Positions 23,771-36,390 are shown, numbered from the stretch's first letter. The stretch: 64,000 nt of DNA from Margaritifera margaritifera (GCA_029931535.1 JAQPZY010001579.1:2594501-2658500); one strand, 5' to 3'. The notes: generated from the sequence alone by a model not told the origin. Numbers and translations: made by a program.

Positions 23771-25368
23771 TTGTTTTTGTTGTTGTTATTAGCTCAACTA
23801 GCTCTCATTTTCACCAAGTTTGGATCAACCTGTTTCCAGACAACAAATGGGTGATCCAAGTTTCAGAGGAGCTAAGAATTTCATTCATTTGGCTGTGTCT
23901 ACTTTTGTCTTCCCATTCTTTGACCCTTAGAAAGTGCTAATGCTGGATAAGGAGATAAAGACTTTGCTTACGAAGTGGATGGTGGCTATTTTTCGCAAAC
24001 TGAACTATTGGTTTTTATTCATGACTCATTCTGGTGCTAAATTGAACAGATTACTCTGACTGCTATTTGACTTGAGCTGGCTCAGTAAGTTTATAGCTGC
24101 ACCCAGGTTCAAAATGGAGATGGTATGGTCGATAAAGTTTTCTATAATGAACGACAAGTTTTCATCCAGCCTCAGCTTGACGGATGCCTATTCTCACATC
24201 TCAATTCACCCGTCGTGTTGTGAGTTCATTTAAGATCATGCTCCAAGAAACCATGTATCCATTTTAAGCATTCCCTTTTGGACTTAATCTCAGTCCACGG
24301 ACCTTCGCCAATACAGTCTACTGTGGCATCAATCACTTGAAAACTACCTTGACACCAGTAACTGCAGCATACCTGGATGACATTCAGAAACACATGGTAA
24401 GTTCGATTCTGGTACAAGATACAAACAGTTTACTCTCCCTTCTCTTTCAGCTGGACTTTCCATCAAATGGGAAGAAGTCAGATCTGTCTCTTCTGTAGTA
24501 TTTTGTTCATCTGGTCATAGTTTCTGACTAATTGCAAGATAGTGAGCCTTTCCTTCAAGTGCATTGTACAGATTGTCAAACTCACCACATCTGTCTCAAG
24601 AAGATGTGGATTTCTGTGAAGGAGTTTCTTCATCTCATGAGACACTTCATTGCTCTGTAGACCTTCTCTATCATGGGCTGGCTTTTCATGCTCCCTTTGG
24701 AAATGGCCCTGTTAGCTCAGTAGCGCCCATTTTCCTGTCACCTAGAATAATAGCTCATCATGTTCTTATCATGACAGAGATAAGACACATCCTGTTTCAT
24801 TGGCAGAAAAGAGAATTGCTATTGGCAGGAATTCCTCTGCAGATCCCCCCCCCCCCCCCCTTACAAGCTGGAAGTTATTGTTAGTACAGGTGCAAGCAGT
24901 CAAGGTTGGGGTGCCTATCAGAGACAACAAGGGGCCAGGAAAGAGCGTTGTTCATATAAATCTGGAAATGAAGGCCATAATCAATGGTTTTCATTTCTGG
25001 CAGAACATCTTGTGTGGAAAAGTTGCCTTCATAATGTCAGACAATTCTGTGGTGGTCAGTTAACCTCCACAAACAAGGTGGACAAAAAGCCGCTGGATCC
25101 TGATCTGGAAAATAATCTGTTAGCATTCCCAGCATTGAATCACGTTTGAGATAAGATATGTACTGGGCAGGCTGAATGTGGTAGCCAACACTTTATCAAG
25201 GAGAGGTCAGACACTGCACACCGAGTTGTCTCTCCATCCGTCAATCTAGCATCAGAGTTGTGCTTTTTCGGGCGTTTCATTAGTTGATCTCTTTGCAGCC
25301 ATGAGGAATCACAAGCTACCCACTTTTGTGCTTCCGATACTGGACCCAGAAACCTTGGCAATGGACCA

Positions 25369-26898
25369 TGGTTTGTACAACCTTGAAAAATCCATGAACT
25401 TAAGGGGTTGCCATGTAAACACATTGAATAAAAAAAAAGCTGATATTATCAGGGCTCGAAGTGAGTGGTAGTCTGCTAGCTTGAGGCTAGTAAATTTCCT
25501 GTCTTACTAGTATTTTTCATAATTTTAATAGACCAGTGGCTAGTAAAGTTTCAGTTGTGACCAGTCGGTGTTTATGCTATCATACGTAAAGTTGTATGTC
25601 AAAGACTGTTAGTCCGAGTTTCCTCTGACCTTTCCTACCCCATTTTAGACATTTTGATATTTATGTTGAGGTGTGAGGTCAGAGCGCATTGCCTGTTGAA
25701 AAGTTGTTTTTTAAATGCATGCAGAAAAGTACTTTGACTTGTAAAAATGAGCCAGAAAAATCTGTTTTCATTTTTTGGGAAATGAACTTGTGATGAAAAT
25801 GATACTAGTACTAACAAAAGGCAAAAAACAGATGAAAGGGAGAGCACATGTGAAGACAACAAGGAGAACTTGAACATGGAATGCATATTTATTGCTGATA
25901 TTGTCTCAGCTAAGGTGAAGGATGTTGATGAAAATGGTGGCAGAACTATGAACTTGAGAACTTGGAGACCTGAGTGGGAGAAGCAGTTTTCATGGTTGAA
26001 AAAAGTGGAATCAGATGGTACATTAAAAGCAATTTGTGAGTGGTGTAAGACTGCTGGAAAGCAAAATCCTTTTGCTCGAAATTGAAATACTAACTTGCAG
26101 CTATCGGCCTTTAGCCATCACCAATTTAATCCAGATCATTTAATTGTTGTTGATGTGCTACACAACAAAGACAGGCAAACGTGTATGCTGTTGAGAAAAC
26201 TCGAGAAATTAGTGTGAAAAATGAAAACTGCAAAGCAGCCTAGTTCCATACAATGAAACAGTGAATAAATTGATCAGAATAATGGAGGAGCATCCTGTAC
26301 TTGAAGACTTCGATAACCAGAATGCCATAGTAACTATGACATTTGTTAAGTCAAGGTAATGGAAAAAGTAAAGAGTCTAACTAATTTAAAAAAAAACTAA
26401 AAAAACTAGTTTGCAGATGGTAGAGTGCAGTATGATGTACAGTTTTTTGACAATTACTGAAAAAAACTGCTCTCTAATGTGATCTAGTGAGGCTGAGAAT
26501 CTAATCCAGATATGTAATAAAATAATGATCATGTTTTTTTTCAGTTTCCTTTCTATCCTTTTGAAAGTGAGGGACTCGCAAGTTTATGCTGGTGACTCTC
26601 AGAAATAGGCTGGGGACTTCTGAGTTCCATGAATGAAGAGTCCAGGACACCTCGTCCTGAAACTGTTGAGAGCCCTGACACAACCACACTGTCAGGTAGT
26701 TTGTCAGTGTTCCTTTGCTGTTATGGCAGTGATTAATTATGTGCTTTTTATTCTTTTGCACCTGTTTTAGCAGTGGTAAACAAATTAACATATAGAGAAA
26801 GTTCAATATCTGTATTTAAAAAAACAAATTATTTGAAGACGTTTGGAAATTCTTGAAAATGCCATTGAACAAAACTCAGCAGGCCTTGTGCGAACGAT
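25369..26898. mobile_element. hAT-derived insertion within DIRS copy B
   Basis: The left side begins CATGGTTTGTACAACCTTGAA. The right side ends TTGTGCGAACGATG, whose reverse complement CATCGTTCGCACAA resembles the left end. DIRS coding sequence breaks at the left border and resumes at the right. A second hAT-like start, CAGGGCTCGAAG, lies at 25450, so the insertion may itself be nested. Target duplications are not clean, so the borders are approximate. Confidence 0.5.
25864..26360 (+). pseudogene. hAT transposase N-terminal zinc-finger region (relic)
   Basis: The open frame at 25870-26085 includes WRPEWEKQFSWLKKVESDG, ICEWCKTAGKQNPFA and, past a stop, TNLQLSAFSHHQ. This is the pattern of the TTF-type zinc finger of KIAA1586/ZNF862-like hAT proteins (W...FPWL, CxxC, NxFA.G, LxxH). 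Only the N-terminal part is recognisable, and it is broken by stops. Confidence 0.65.
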
Positions 26899-28090
26899 GT
26901 GGATGCTCTGTTGTTCATTTGGGATGGAATCTGGGGATACACTTTCCATCCAATTGTTCTTATTATGAGCATGATTAGAAAAATAAGGGATCAGACCTGT
27001 AGTGTGATGGGACAAATCTTGGGTCAACGACCTAATCAATCTAGCAATAGATATTCCAGGAAAATCCAGAGGATTCTCAACCTGGCTGAAACAGCTGAGA
27101 TAGTAGGTCTTCCATCCGTGTCCAGACAGACTTCTCCATCATGTTTGGCTCTTATCAGGAAAGCTCTGCATGGAAAGGAGTTCATCCCTTCAGGTGTTGA
27201 CAGAATCACAGAAACTAGAAGGCTCTTTACTTTGAAGGCGTATGAGGGAAGTGTTGTACTTTGACATGCTGGCATAAGGATGACATTGTTCCCTTGTGGG
27301 CCTTTATATCCACAACTAGCAAATTTCTGTCTCTGGCTCATTGAGGAGAAGAAATTAGCACTGATTACTATTAAAGGTTATTGCTTCATGATTTCCAGTA
27401 CATTCAGATATCATGCGAGATTCGATATAAACCACATAAAGGATGTCTCTTGACTTGTTGGCTAGCTTTGATCTTAGCTGGCCCCAATCACTGACATTGT
27501 TCCCCAAATGGAAACCCTCATGGGTTCTTACGTGGCTAAATTCTTCTGAGTTTGCTGTCATACTAGACATGCTTTATGATAGCCACGGTTATGGGTGAGT
27601 CAATTGCATGCCTTTTCAGTTCAACCTATACTATATACAGTTCTAGCCAGATGGTTCAGTTGTTCTAATGATGCAAGTGGGGTTTGTGGCCAGGAACTAG
27701 CTGCTGTCCACAGGTAATCAAAAGTGATTATTCACTCTCTTTCCTCATTAGATCCTTCATTACTAGCGAAACTCCAAGACCCAGTTCTTGCTTTGAAGTA
27801 TTGTTGTAATCATTCTGAAAGCGGCCAACTTCCAAAGCTACCTCTTCCAAAGCTTTGGCCTCTTGGCTCAAGTGGGTAATTCATTCAGCATATTCTGAGA
27901 TCTCACATGATCAGATACACCTCTCGAAAATATCTACACATTATGTTAGAGCCATCTCTGAGCCTTGCATTTGAAGTCCATTTTTTCAATTCAAGACATT
28001 ATTGAGACTGTCCGCTGTTATGAACAGTCGACTTTCTCTAGCTTTTACCTTCAAGATTTAGCCTTGCAGAAAAGAAAGCTGAATCTGGAG

Positions 28091-28123
28091 GGTCTAGTGG
28101 TGATTGCTCTGTTCCACTAGACC
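28091..28123. repeat. 10-bp stem hairpin after the DIRS recombinase (copy B)
   Basis: GGTCTAGTGG (28091-28100) pairs with CCACTAGACC (28114-28123) across 13 nt. It holds the same position relative to the recombinase as the copy A hairpin. Confidence 0.8.
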
Positions 28124-28446
28124 TTGTTGTTGGCAGTACAACCTCATCATGGACATTGATTTAAAACTTTTGCTGGATTTACCCAGAAATTTTCTTTGGT
28201 AATGAAGCCTCATACACTTCTCTTGGCCTTTTTGTTAAGTCTTCACAGCTAATATGTGTTGCTCCCCAGGTTGTACTGTCTCTAAGCTAGGAGAAAACCT
28301 TTATCACTTATGTGAGGATTCATATCACCACGTTCTCCAAGGGGTTACCAAGTTAGAGGCTTACTGCTGATGCATTTCATCCCCCTATTACCTATTCTCC
28401 TAACATTATTGTGATCAGGTAATGTATTCAATGGAGAAAGGAAATT

Positions 28447-28784
28447 ATTGTAAATTATGTTTCTCCAAGAATACTTACCCAGTCCTATTATGAATAAGTT
28501 ATTCCACACCTCCCTGCAAAAGCGAGCATCCTTGTTGATGTATAGCGTGAGTTTAAACTGAGGTACATCACATATACAGGTAGCCACCTAGTGATGACAG
28601 GGGAATAATAGTATCTTGGAAGAGTTCCTTCATAAATATTCTGTCTTTATAGTCACTATGGTATTGGATGGTAAAAACAAATTGTTCATCTTTCTGGGAG
28701 GGCTGAAATCAGGAGGAAGCAGAAATTAATTCCTAATGGTAATGTGATAGGGTAAGTTTTCTTGGAGAAACATAATTTACAAGA
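28447..28784. repeat. inverted repeat pair at the 3' side of DIRS copy B
   Basis: ATTGTAAATTATGTTTCTCC AAGAATACTTACCC (28447-28480) is the near-exact inverse of 28750-28784 (GGGTAAGTTTTCTTGGAGAA ACATAATTTAC). The arms are about 270 bp apart. DIRS elements end in inverted repeats, so this probably marks a terminus. The right arm ends about 100 bp before a HAT1 exon. Confidence 0.75.
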
Positions 28785-28886
28785 AAAATTTGTTTTTAAT
28801 TATTTCAACTTCTTTTTTGTTTAGTTCATTAAAGTTGGACATATAGAGAAATATACAAACATGTAACCATTCCTTTTGTTTTACAG

Positions 28887-28991
28887 ATTTGAAAAGTACA
28901 AGTACAATGGCAACCGAATGTATGCTATTGTGGGTTACATGACAGTTTACAAGTATTATGCTTACCCAGAGAAAGTCAGACCAAGAGTGAG
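28887..28991 (+). CDS. HAT1: histone acetyltransferase 1, internal exon c
   Basis: The acceptor TTTTACAG ends at 28886 and the donor GTAAAT starts at 28992. Phase is 2 in and 2 out. It encodes VFEKYKYNGNRMYAIVGYMT and VYKYYAYPEKVRPRV, the GNAT core strands of HAT1 (the animal consensus here is VGYMTVYNYYVYPDKTRPRVSQ). The next exon restores AGT (Ser). Confidence 0.95.
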
Positions 28992-29268
28992 GTAAATTAA
29001 TATTGATTTGATAAATGAGTGAAGTAGATTAATATTGAAACAATAAATGAGATGTCTGAAGATTTTTTATTGTGATTACAATTATCTATCAGTTATACTT
29101 AGGGCTGAGATTCAATTTGCATGAGAGTGTCACAATGTTTCAGCGGAATTGGCTGGTCCTCCTGGTACCTCATTCCGGCACATTTCTTGTAACATGCCAA
29201 ATATTGGCATGCACTGATGGGTTGCCATGACTCCGTGAACTTCCAGGAGACAAAAGAGGGATAAAGCC
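28992..29268. other. HAT1 intron start, nothing recognised
   Basis: No gene or element border is seen. Confidence 0.4.
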
Positions 29269-30074
29269 CAGTGTTGCACCTAGAGCGTGGGCTTTATTGT
29301 CCTCTGTCCCCCAAATCTTTACCCTGTGTGCCCCTCTGGGCGTGCTATTTTGTCAGGGAAAAAAATAAAACAAATATGCCTACACTTTTCCTTCACGGAT
29401 GTGCATCCATGTCTATGTTGGTGCTAGCAATGGATATAGTGGCTAAAGTGATAAAACCTGGAAGATGGCAATGAATATCCATTTCAAAACAATGAATCTG
29501 GCAATGAAAACATTCAAGGTTTTGGTAGTCAGCCGAGTTGCTGAAGTCTTTGACCGCCGTTGTTTTAACATATACGGCAGTGAAGATTTAATTTATTCTC
29601 GGGCAGAATTATTGAAAAATGGTACTAATTTATGCAAATGCACAATTTTTCATTTGATTAATGATTTAATACTTTTAAAGAAAAGTAATTAGGAAAACAT
29701 GGGGATTTGTTATAATAAATGCTAGTAGATAATGAGTAAACACTAAAGTTAAATGAGAGCCAAGATCCAGAACAGAAAAATCCATGGTGCAGTTCATTTC
29801 AGGTTAGCCAGATATTCAAACATGTTAATGTTTTCATGAGTTACTTGATCACATGATAAAATGCTAATTGTAATAATGTAAATGTCCAAGGAAAATATGA
29901 GAAAGTTAGGTTGGCAAAACTGTTGAAGCAAATAAGATTATCTCATTTTTTTTAGCCGTTCTAGTGCATTATGTACTTCAATTTTCCTTTGTCCCTTTAA
30001 AATGCTGTGTGTCCCCCTAATTCGCCGGGTGAGCGACAGTGTCCCCTGACCTTGGGATTCTAGGTGCAACACGG
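29269..30074. mobile_element. terminal-inverted-repeat element with GTGTTGCACCTAGA ends
   Basis: The left end CAGTGTTGCACCTAGA (29269-29284) recurs inverted at the right end TCTAGGTGCAACACGG (30059-30074). A related right end (CCCTTTAAAATG.TG.GTC..CCCC to GTGCAACGCTG) lies at 63216-63305. No transposase is seen. A CAGTG terminus suggests hAT, but no convincing target duplication is visible. Confidence 0.6.
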
Positions 30075-30079
30075 ACAGC

Positions 30080-30600
30080 CGTAAGCCACCATCTGAGCCA
30101 TGGTCCAAAATATCAATTAGAGCAATAAACCCACTTAGATATACACTGTACTGCTGAGCTGTTAAGATGCCTTGCATAACAAATGCTTGTGCCTGGCTCA
30201 AGCTGGGTAGCACTGAATGATGTGGGAAATCATGTCTCAGCATGTACTGTGGCACACATGCTTATAGATATCAACAGGGGAGGGAAGTGTAGCTATGTTG
30301 TGTTTGTGGGGTTGGTATGAAGTCAGAATATACCCTGTGTTTGGACTGTGGAGGTGATAGTTGACACAGACTTTTAAGGAAGGAGAGAGCAGTGAAAAAG
30401 GCGTATTTAACCATGCTCAGTGAGCTTTTATGCAATATGATGTCCATTTAGAGATAAACGCCCAATTAGGCAAATGGATGCAATGAGTTTTTCACAAGAT
30501 AATGCCTATATAAAGAAAAATGCACACGTAGGAAAACAATTTTTACCGTAAAATGTTTAAACGAGTTACTTCGCAGAGGTCAGATAATGGCACGCTTGAC
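30080..30600. other. non-coding or unassigned
   Basis: The minus strand at 29938-30255 stays open for 105 codons (with QGILTAQQYSVYLSGFIALI), which may be a coding relic belonging to the block to the right. No family is assigned. Confidence 0.3.
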
Positions 30601-32185
30601 GCACTACTGGCTAGTTGGGCTCATCAGCCCATTCGACTTCTAGGCATAAGGTTGGTCCAGCTCAAGAGCATGTTTTGACCCCACACTAGTTCTGGCTCCA
30701 TGGATGAGGCACAAGGTTAGACAGCTCAAGAGCCATCTAAATATAGACACACTTCACCATGGGCTGAGCTTGCCCACCCTGGCCAATCTATCTCAGCTGA
30801 CAACAATGAGCCCTGGGAGAGGTGCGGCTTTGCAACTGGCACCTGCCTGGTATTGCTATCAACATTCATAGCAACGTGGTTTGCCAGAGGTGAGCCAGAG
30901 TGGCGCAACACAAACATTATAACGCCCTTTGCGCTTCTCCTACACAACAGCTACATTTGGTTTGTAAACAAGAATGTCGAGGGCTTTCAAGAAGCTTTAT
31001 GCCAACAAGCTTGTCTGGGATGAGCCTCCACCACCAAAGAACAGCGACCAGCTCAGCAGAAAGTGACCTTGCCACAGACTGCAACTACATGACTCTGTCA
31101 GAGCAGGGGTCCACCAGTGGTTGCCAAAGTCAGGCTTTCAGTGTTCTAGCTGCTCAAGAGTGAGCTCATGCAGGTGTCAAGATGTGGGGTGCTTCCAAAA
31201 CAATGCCAGCTCCCGTTTGTCCAGATGCCTGCTAGAACAGGAGGGCATGGGTGTGACTTTATATCTGAGCACATCTGCCCTTGAAAATCAGCAGCAAGTC
31301 ACCATGGACGCCGAATGGGATGATCAGCATACATGCCAACCCTTAGAGACATATAAGTGTAATTACTACTAATATAAGTGGCAAAAAAGCGTAATTTGAG
31401 CATAAAAAGTGTAATCTATATATTGCATGCCATAATTACAGGAAACTGTATGAAAAATGTACATGTATTTTTGCTACCAACCTGGATCTGCAGTTGGTTG
31501 AAATTCTTGTCAAATATTGGCAAACTCCATGTGGATTAGTACCAGAATACAAACACAAAACATATTGACATTTTTTTATATATATATAACACTTGCCTTA
31601 ACTAGTCTACATGTCAAACTTTCGTTGAATGATTGTAAAGTCAAGTCCCCAAATTCTGCAAAGAGCATCATGATGTGCTCAATCTGAGTGCTGTATTACA
31701 TCACTCTCATATTCTTTTTAAATTTGTAAAACGCTATTGATTTGTTCTTTTTTCTTATGTGACATGTTTTGAAGTTTAAAAAGATCCCTCTCCTCTAATA
31801 CGTTTCGGTCATATAATGTCCATGAGTCACATCGATGAAGCCTGTTTCACTCAACTTCTGGCGCCATTTTTTTCAAAAAGTAAAGACTGGTCCACTAACT
31901 AATCATGTTATGAAAATATAATAAATCTGTGAGGCAAGTTTTCAGATTGAATAAACCAGTCTGTTTTCTTGGAAATGTCGCATATACAACTGCTATAAAT
32001 AGAAAATAAGGAAAGTACATGTAGGTCTACCAAGGACAAATGTACTTGCACACTATTCTTATGCAGCAGTCTTCTGTTTTTTTTTAAGAATATTCTCAAA
32101 TTTATATGATGTGTAGGATTAAAGAGATGATAATAAAAATGACAAGCACAGTTTTTTATTGCTTTTTTTTTAATGTATCAAAAAA

Positions 32186-33760
32186 GTGTACTGGGATCCT
32201 AAGCGTAACACTGAAAAAGACAGTCCACGTAATAACCTTTCAGCCTGTGACCTTATAACCTGCCAAGACAGCCAGGCCTTTGCAATATGTATAAAGCAAG
32301 GTATTCAACAATTGACATTGAACGAGCTGCAGCATGCTAAAGAGTGGAGTAAGTACAACGAGAGGACAGGAAGGAAAGATGATGCCTTTGTGTCTCACAT
32401 AGCATTTACCAATGACAATATGGACTGTGTGAATGCCTGGTCACAGGACATTTGGCATGAAAAACATGAATGGCAAGTAGGAGACCATGTGGTTGACCGC
32501 ACCTATATCAGGGGGTGGGCAAGAGGAAGATAGGCTCAAACGCCGAGTCACTGAGACCTATCTTACCCTCCGAGGTTGTGATGGTGTGAACCAGACATCG
32601 ACACAAAACAGCACCTTCAAGCTCCTTATTAAGCCATGTGTTGCATAGACCATGCAATGCAGGGCAGACTGTTGGCAACAAGCTCCACATTCACGATGCT
32701 AAAAGCCCCCTGGTCTGCACTAGAGGTCATCCTACTTAACCCAAAGCAGCCCCATGTGCCTCTCCTGCCCGATCATTGAGAAGCATATCCAAGGGCACAC
32801 AATTGGCAGTGACACAGTCAGCTGGTCATATGACTCAGGCAGAACAACGGGAGAGCAGGCTTACATCAACCTTGACTGGGCACAGCAAAATGTCACAGCA
32901 AATGGCTGCAAATGATCCACCTACCCAGAGCCTCTATACAAGAAAAGGAGCATTGTCCGCATTGATAATGCTCACATGCACACCCAGGACGATTGCCAGA
33001 TTGCCTGCAGGCGCTGCCAGAAGGCCAGTGCACACTCCCTCATCCTGCAGACAAAAATACACAACCAAGAAAAAATGCACAAGTGGGCACTTGCACGAGT
33101 TGAAGAGGACTGCCTCTTTGACAAAGACTTTGCTTACATGATCTGCAACAACTTGTGCTAGCCACTTTGCATTTGTGCTATATCCAAAGGACTGAAGAAG
33201 GTACTCTTTGCAACCAAGGAAAAGAGTACAGCTTTGCTACAGTGAATGCAGCAGGCCAAAAAGCCTAAAGAGTTTGCACCCACTGTGGGTTCTCTTGACG
33301 CATACCAAATGGAAATAGCCTTCTTTGACAAGCTGAGCCAGCCAGCTCAACCACAAGTACAAGAACATTCTTATGGCAATCAGCTTGACAGCTGATGTCT
33401 GTACCGAGCCTGTGAAAAGCACGAACAATCAATGCAACTGGGGCAAAGGCCCGGATTTCGACTCAAGCAGCACAACATGCCCCAGTCCGCAAGCTATGGA
33501 CAGACATCGTTCACTTCCTGCCTGTTTGTGGCACTGATGGAAGCCAATGGCATTGACCACCACTTGGCTGAGATATAAAACCATTCCCCACTCACACGTA
33601 TTGACCACTTTTACCTCACTTTCTGAACCATGCTCGAATGATGGTTCTTGGCCCCTGGTAAAAACAACTGGGTGGACACCCTTCCTAAAATCATTCAGGC
33701 ATAAAATGGACATAGACACCAAGGCATTGGGCTGGTGCTAGTCAAAGTTGGCCCCAAAGA
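32186..33760 (+). pseudogene. unknown conserved-looking ORF, broken into pieces
   Basis: The best piece (32186-32533, 115 codons) contains ELQHAKEWSKYNERTGRKDD, FVSHIAFTNDNMD and VDRTYIRGWARG and then shifts frame. Later pieces at 32976-33161 (CQIACRRCQ, ALARVEEDCLFDKDFAYM) and 33460-33540 (QHNMPQSASYGQTSF) seem to belong to the same original protein because the non-repeat coding character and direction are consistent. No catalytic motif is recognised. Function unknown. Confidence 0.4.
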
Positions 33761-34170
33761 CATAGAATGGATATGAGTAGATGACCAGGGATGTGCAGTG
33801 CATGTGACTTTTCTTGTTCACAGAGGCCCCTTAGGCTACTCATGCCGTTGTGATGACAAGCAAGTGCTGGTATGCCACAACAAAATGCCCCTTGATGGTC
33901 AGGGGGCATCCATGTGATTAAGAACTGTTTTGGTGTGGATACGTTCAATTTGAAACAATTTTGTTTTTTGCTCCTCAGGCGAGGGCAGTAAATGTCAGAA
34001 AACTTAGGCTTGTCGCCAATCTGCGGAACATGTTTTTCCACCAGTCTCCTGCGCATTGTGGCATCAACAATTGTTGTAAGCCTTTTTGGCATGCAGTCTC
34101 TCATTAAGGTGATTGAGACAAATATGTGTTCCTGTGGGTACTCGGCCTGCACAACTTAGATTTCTTCCTG
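33761..34170. other. unassigned degenerate coding
   Basis: The minus strand stays open for 136 codons at 33742-34152 and the plus strand has short coding-like phrases. Neither is assigned. Confidence 0.3.
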
Positions 34171-34174
34171 TGCG

Positions 34175-34870
34175 TTGTCATGGCGGGTGTGTTTGGGTTT
34201 AATCTTGGCAGCACACTGTCACATCCAGTCCACATTGATGATGAAACCAATGCCAGAATTGCTAAAGCAAGTGTGACCTTTGGCAGACTACGTGCAAATG
34301 TGTGAGAGTGCAGAGGCATCAGTCGACAAACAAAACTTAAGGTCTACAAAGCCAGTGTGTTGCTGACCCTGCTGTATGCTTGCAAAACCTGGATGTTGTT
34401 TATAGACACCATGCCAAGAAGCTGAACCATTTTCACATGGGCTGCCAGAGAAAACTAATGAGGATAAGATGGCAGGACTGGGTCCCAGACACTGAGGTTC
34501 TCAAACGGGCAGTCATTCCAAGCATCCACACTCGGCTGATGAAATCACAGTTGAGATGGGCAGGCCACGTCACCAGGATGTCAAAAGAGTGACTACTAAA
34601 GAAGATCTGTGTTGAACTGAAGGAGGGAAAGCAATCTCGGGGTGGTCAGAAGAAATGCTTCAAAGATACCCTTAAGTCATCCTTGAAACACTTCAACATT
34701 GACCCTGAGTCTTGGGAAGATTTCACACAGGATCGCTCCACCTGGCGGAGTCTCATCCATACTGGAGCTACAGACTTTGAAAGGAGAACTGCAGAGGCAG
34801 TGCAGAAGCCTGACCAGCATAATCTTAGAACTGCAGCAGTCCTCTATTGATCAAGCAAACCCAAGCGGCA
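34175..34870 (+). mobile_element. non-LTR retrotransposon 3' end (RT C-terminal region)
   Basis: The frames give LGSTLSHPVHIDDETNARIA, KASVTFGRLRANV, GISRQTKLKVYKASVL, TLLYACKTWML, FHMGCQRKLMRIRWQDWV, PDTEVLKRAVIPSIHT and LRWAGHVTRMSKE. This ordered set is the familiar C-terminal tail of animal non-LTR (LINE) reverse transcriptases. It is truncated at the 5' side, as is usual for LINEs, and broken by stops. It sits inside the virus-like block, so it may have inserted there. Confidence 0.8.
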
Positions 34871-35289
34871 TCTCTTGTCAAGTGTCACAGACAGTAAAGA
34901 GCACAAATTGGTCTGATCAGCCACTCACATACTCACAGAAGCCAAATCAGTTTGTGATGTCCTGGTCATCTTCGAACTCGAAGGGCAACAACAACAGCAG
35001 GAATGATCCCTTGTTTAATTAGGATGTTGTGCATCCAGGGGCTCAGCACTACAGTGCCCAAGACCTTTTAGCTATCTTAGAGGTTGAGTCTGCCCAGGTC
35101 GGCTGGTTTCATCTTGACTACTCTTTTAGCAATCATTGAATACCCCACAGTGAGGCTGCAGAGTATCGCTTCATGGTAAATGAGGCTTTCAAGGTCCTTG
35201 GTGTACAACAGGGTAGACATATCACATGGTTTTAACAAGTTCACTATTAGCTTGAGCATACTCACTACTATTTCATATAAAGATATCAA

Positions 35290-36000
35290 ATTGACCACTG
35301 AATCCAGTGGGGCAGAAGAGCTACAGACGGAAAGTCCTTATTGGACTGGTGGCGATGAGGTACCAGTTGGGTGGAAGCAAGAAGATATGTCCACAGTATG
35401 ATGCATACCGCAAAACAAAGGGCTTTGCTGAATCATTATTAAGTTTTTGGCTAAGCAGAATGGCACCCTTGCAGTATAGTCGATGACCCAAGTAAATTCT
35501 TGACTCCATCCTTGCTACAAAAGCAAGTGCATGTTAATTTTATCCAAGCATTAGGGCTCAAGGAGGATAAACTACTGGCCAAAGCATGAAGGTGGCTGGT
35601 CACAGCTCAAGAAGTGATATCAGTTGACACAGGCACAATGACAGAGACCAAGCTCCATACTGTGTGGGGATCCAATTAACCTAGCTAAAAAAAAGCAGTG
35701 GGACTGGAACCTGAAAGCATTCTGATACAAAAGATCCTTGGTCTCAACAAGGCACTTCAGACATACAGCAGTGTTCTTTTGATTACCCTGAAGAAGATCT
35801 TAGAGCTCGATGAATGCCTAGTCATAGAAAGGAGAAAGCTGATTGAAGCAGGAGATGAAACAATGCACCAGGAAGGTACAAGACTGCATTGCAGATCTGG
35901 AGTTGGTATGTGAGAATCAACAAAAAATCGCTGATGATTTACATTGAGCAATTCAGAACCAATTTACTGCTATTTGCAAGACCGTCTGCAAAATTCTCAA
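35290..36000 (+). pseudogene. coiled-coil protein of the virus-like block (relic)
   Basis: Pieces read GLVAMRYQLGGSKKICPQYD, AYRKTKGFAESLL, then (35698-35913) QKILGLNKALQTYSSVLLIT, LKKILELDECLVIERRKLIE and a further helical run ending near ILNEDTTLA at about 35990-36015. The Leu/Glu/Lys periodicity suggests a long helix leading into the membrane segment downstream. Stops and a frameshift interrupt it. Confidence 0.4.
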
Positions 36001-36014
36001 TGAGGACACAACAC

Positions 36015-36390
36015 TAGCCAAGCGATTGTGATCCTTTTTTTGCAAATTCTCATGGTGCTGGGTTTCATCATAAGCACATTTGTGCTTGTGGTCACAGGTG
36101 GTGCAGGTGCACCAATGCTGCCTTCTGTTGTCCCAACACCTAAACCTGATTCCAGCAGTGCAAAAGAATGGGTTATGAAGCAACTGTAGCAACTGGCTGG
36201 GATGCAAAAGATGCTTGCAGAAAAGGCTTTCTACTGTGTCTTTTCTCTGATAAACTGCTGGCAGTGTTGGCTGGCTTGCCAAGCATCTGTTGGCACTCAT
36301 CCTTGGGATTGTAATCACAATCTTTGCGACTCTGTGTGCTCACATTAGCATGTGCAGAAAGCAGAGCGAAGAGAGCATGGGACAATGTGC
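36015..36390 (+). pseudogene. membrane-anchored segment following the coiled coil (relic)
   Basis: QILMVLGFIISTFVLVVTGG (near 36040-36100) is a single hydrophobic span. It is followed by a Gly/Pro linker (APMLPSVVPTPKP), a KEWVMKQL amphipathic piece and a second hydrophobic region near 36230-36345. This continues the preceding coiled-coil piece after a frame change. Together they resemble one membrane protein, probably structural. The function is inference only. Confidence 0.4.

Larger units (their letters stand above)
23790..28790 (+). mobile_element. DIRS-like retrotransposon, copy B, interrupted by a hAT-derived insertion
   Basis: Decayed coding pieces follow the copy A order: the RT N-terminal region (23815-24060), the RT catalytic region (24170-24420, SLTDAYSHISIHPS), RNase H (24890-25060, LEMKAIINGF and IMSDNSVVV), the region after RNase H (25150-25370), then after the insertion the tyrosine recombinase (26899-28065), and a hairpin at 28091-28123. 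The region 25370-26898 lies inside an otherwise continuous stretch and is a later insertion. Inverted repeats near 28447-28480 and 28750-28784 look like the terminal region of the element. Gag is missing or unrecognisable. Dead copy. Confidence 0.7.

Noticed and set aside
26660..26680. GAGAGCCCTG as the right end of the hAT starting at 25450
   Set aside because: Only eight terminal bases agree and no target duplication is visible. The border is left undecided.
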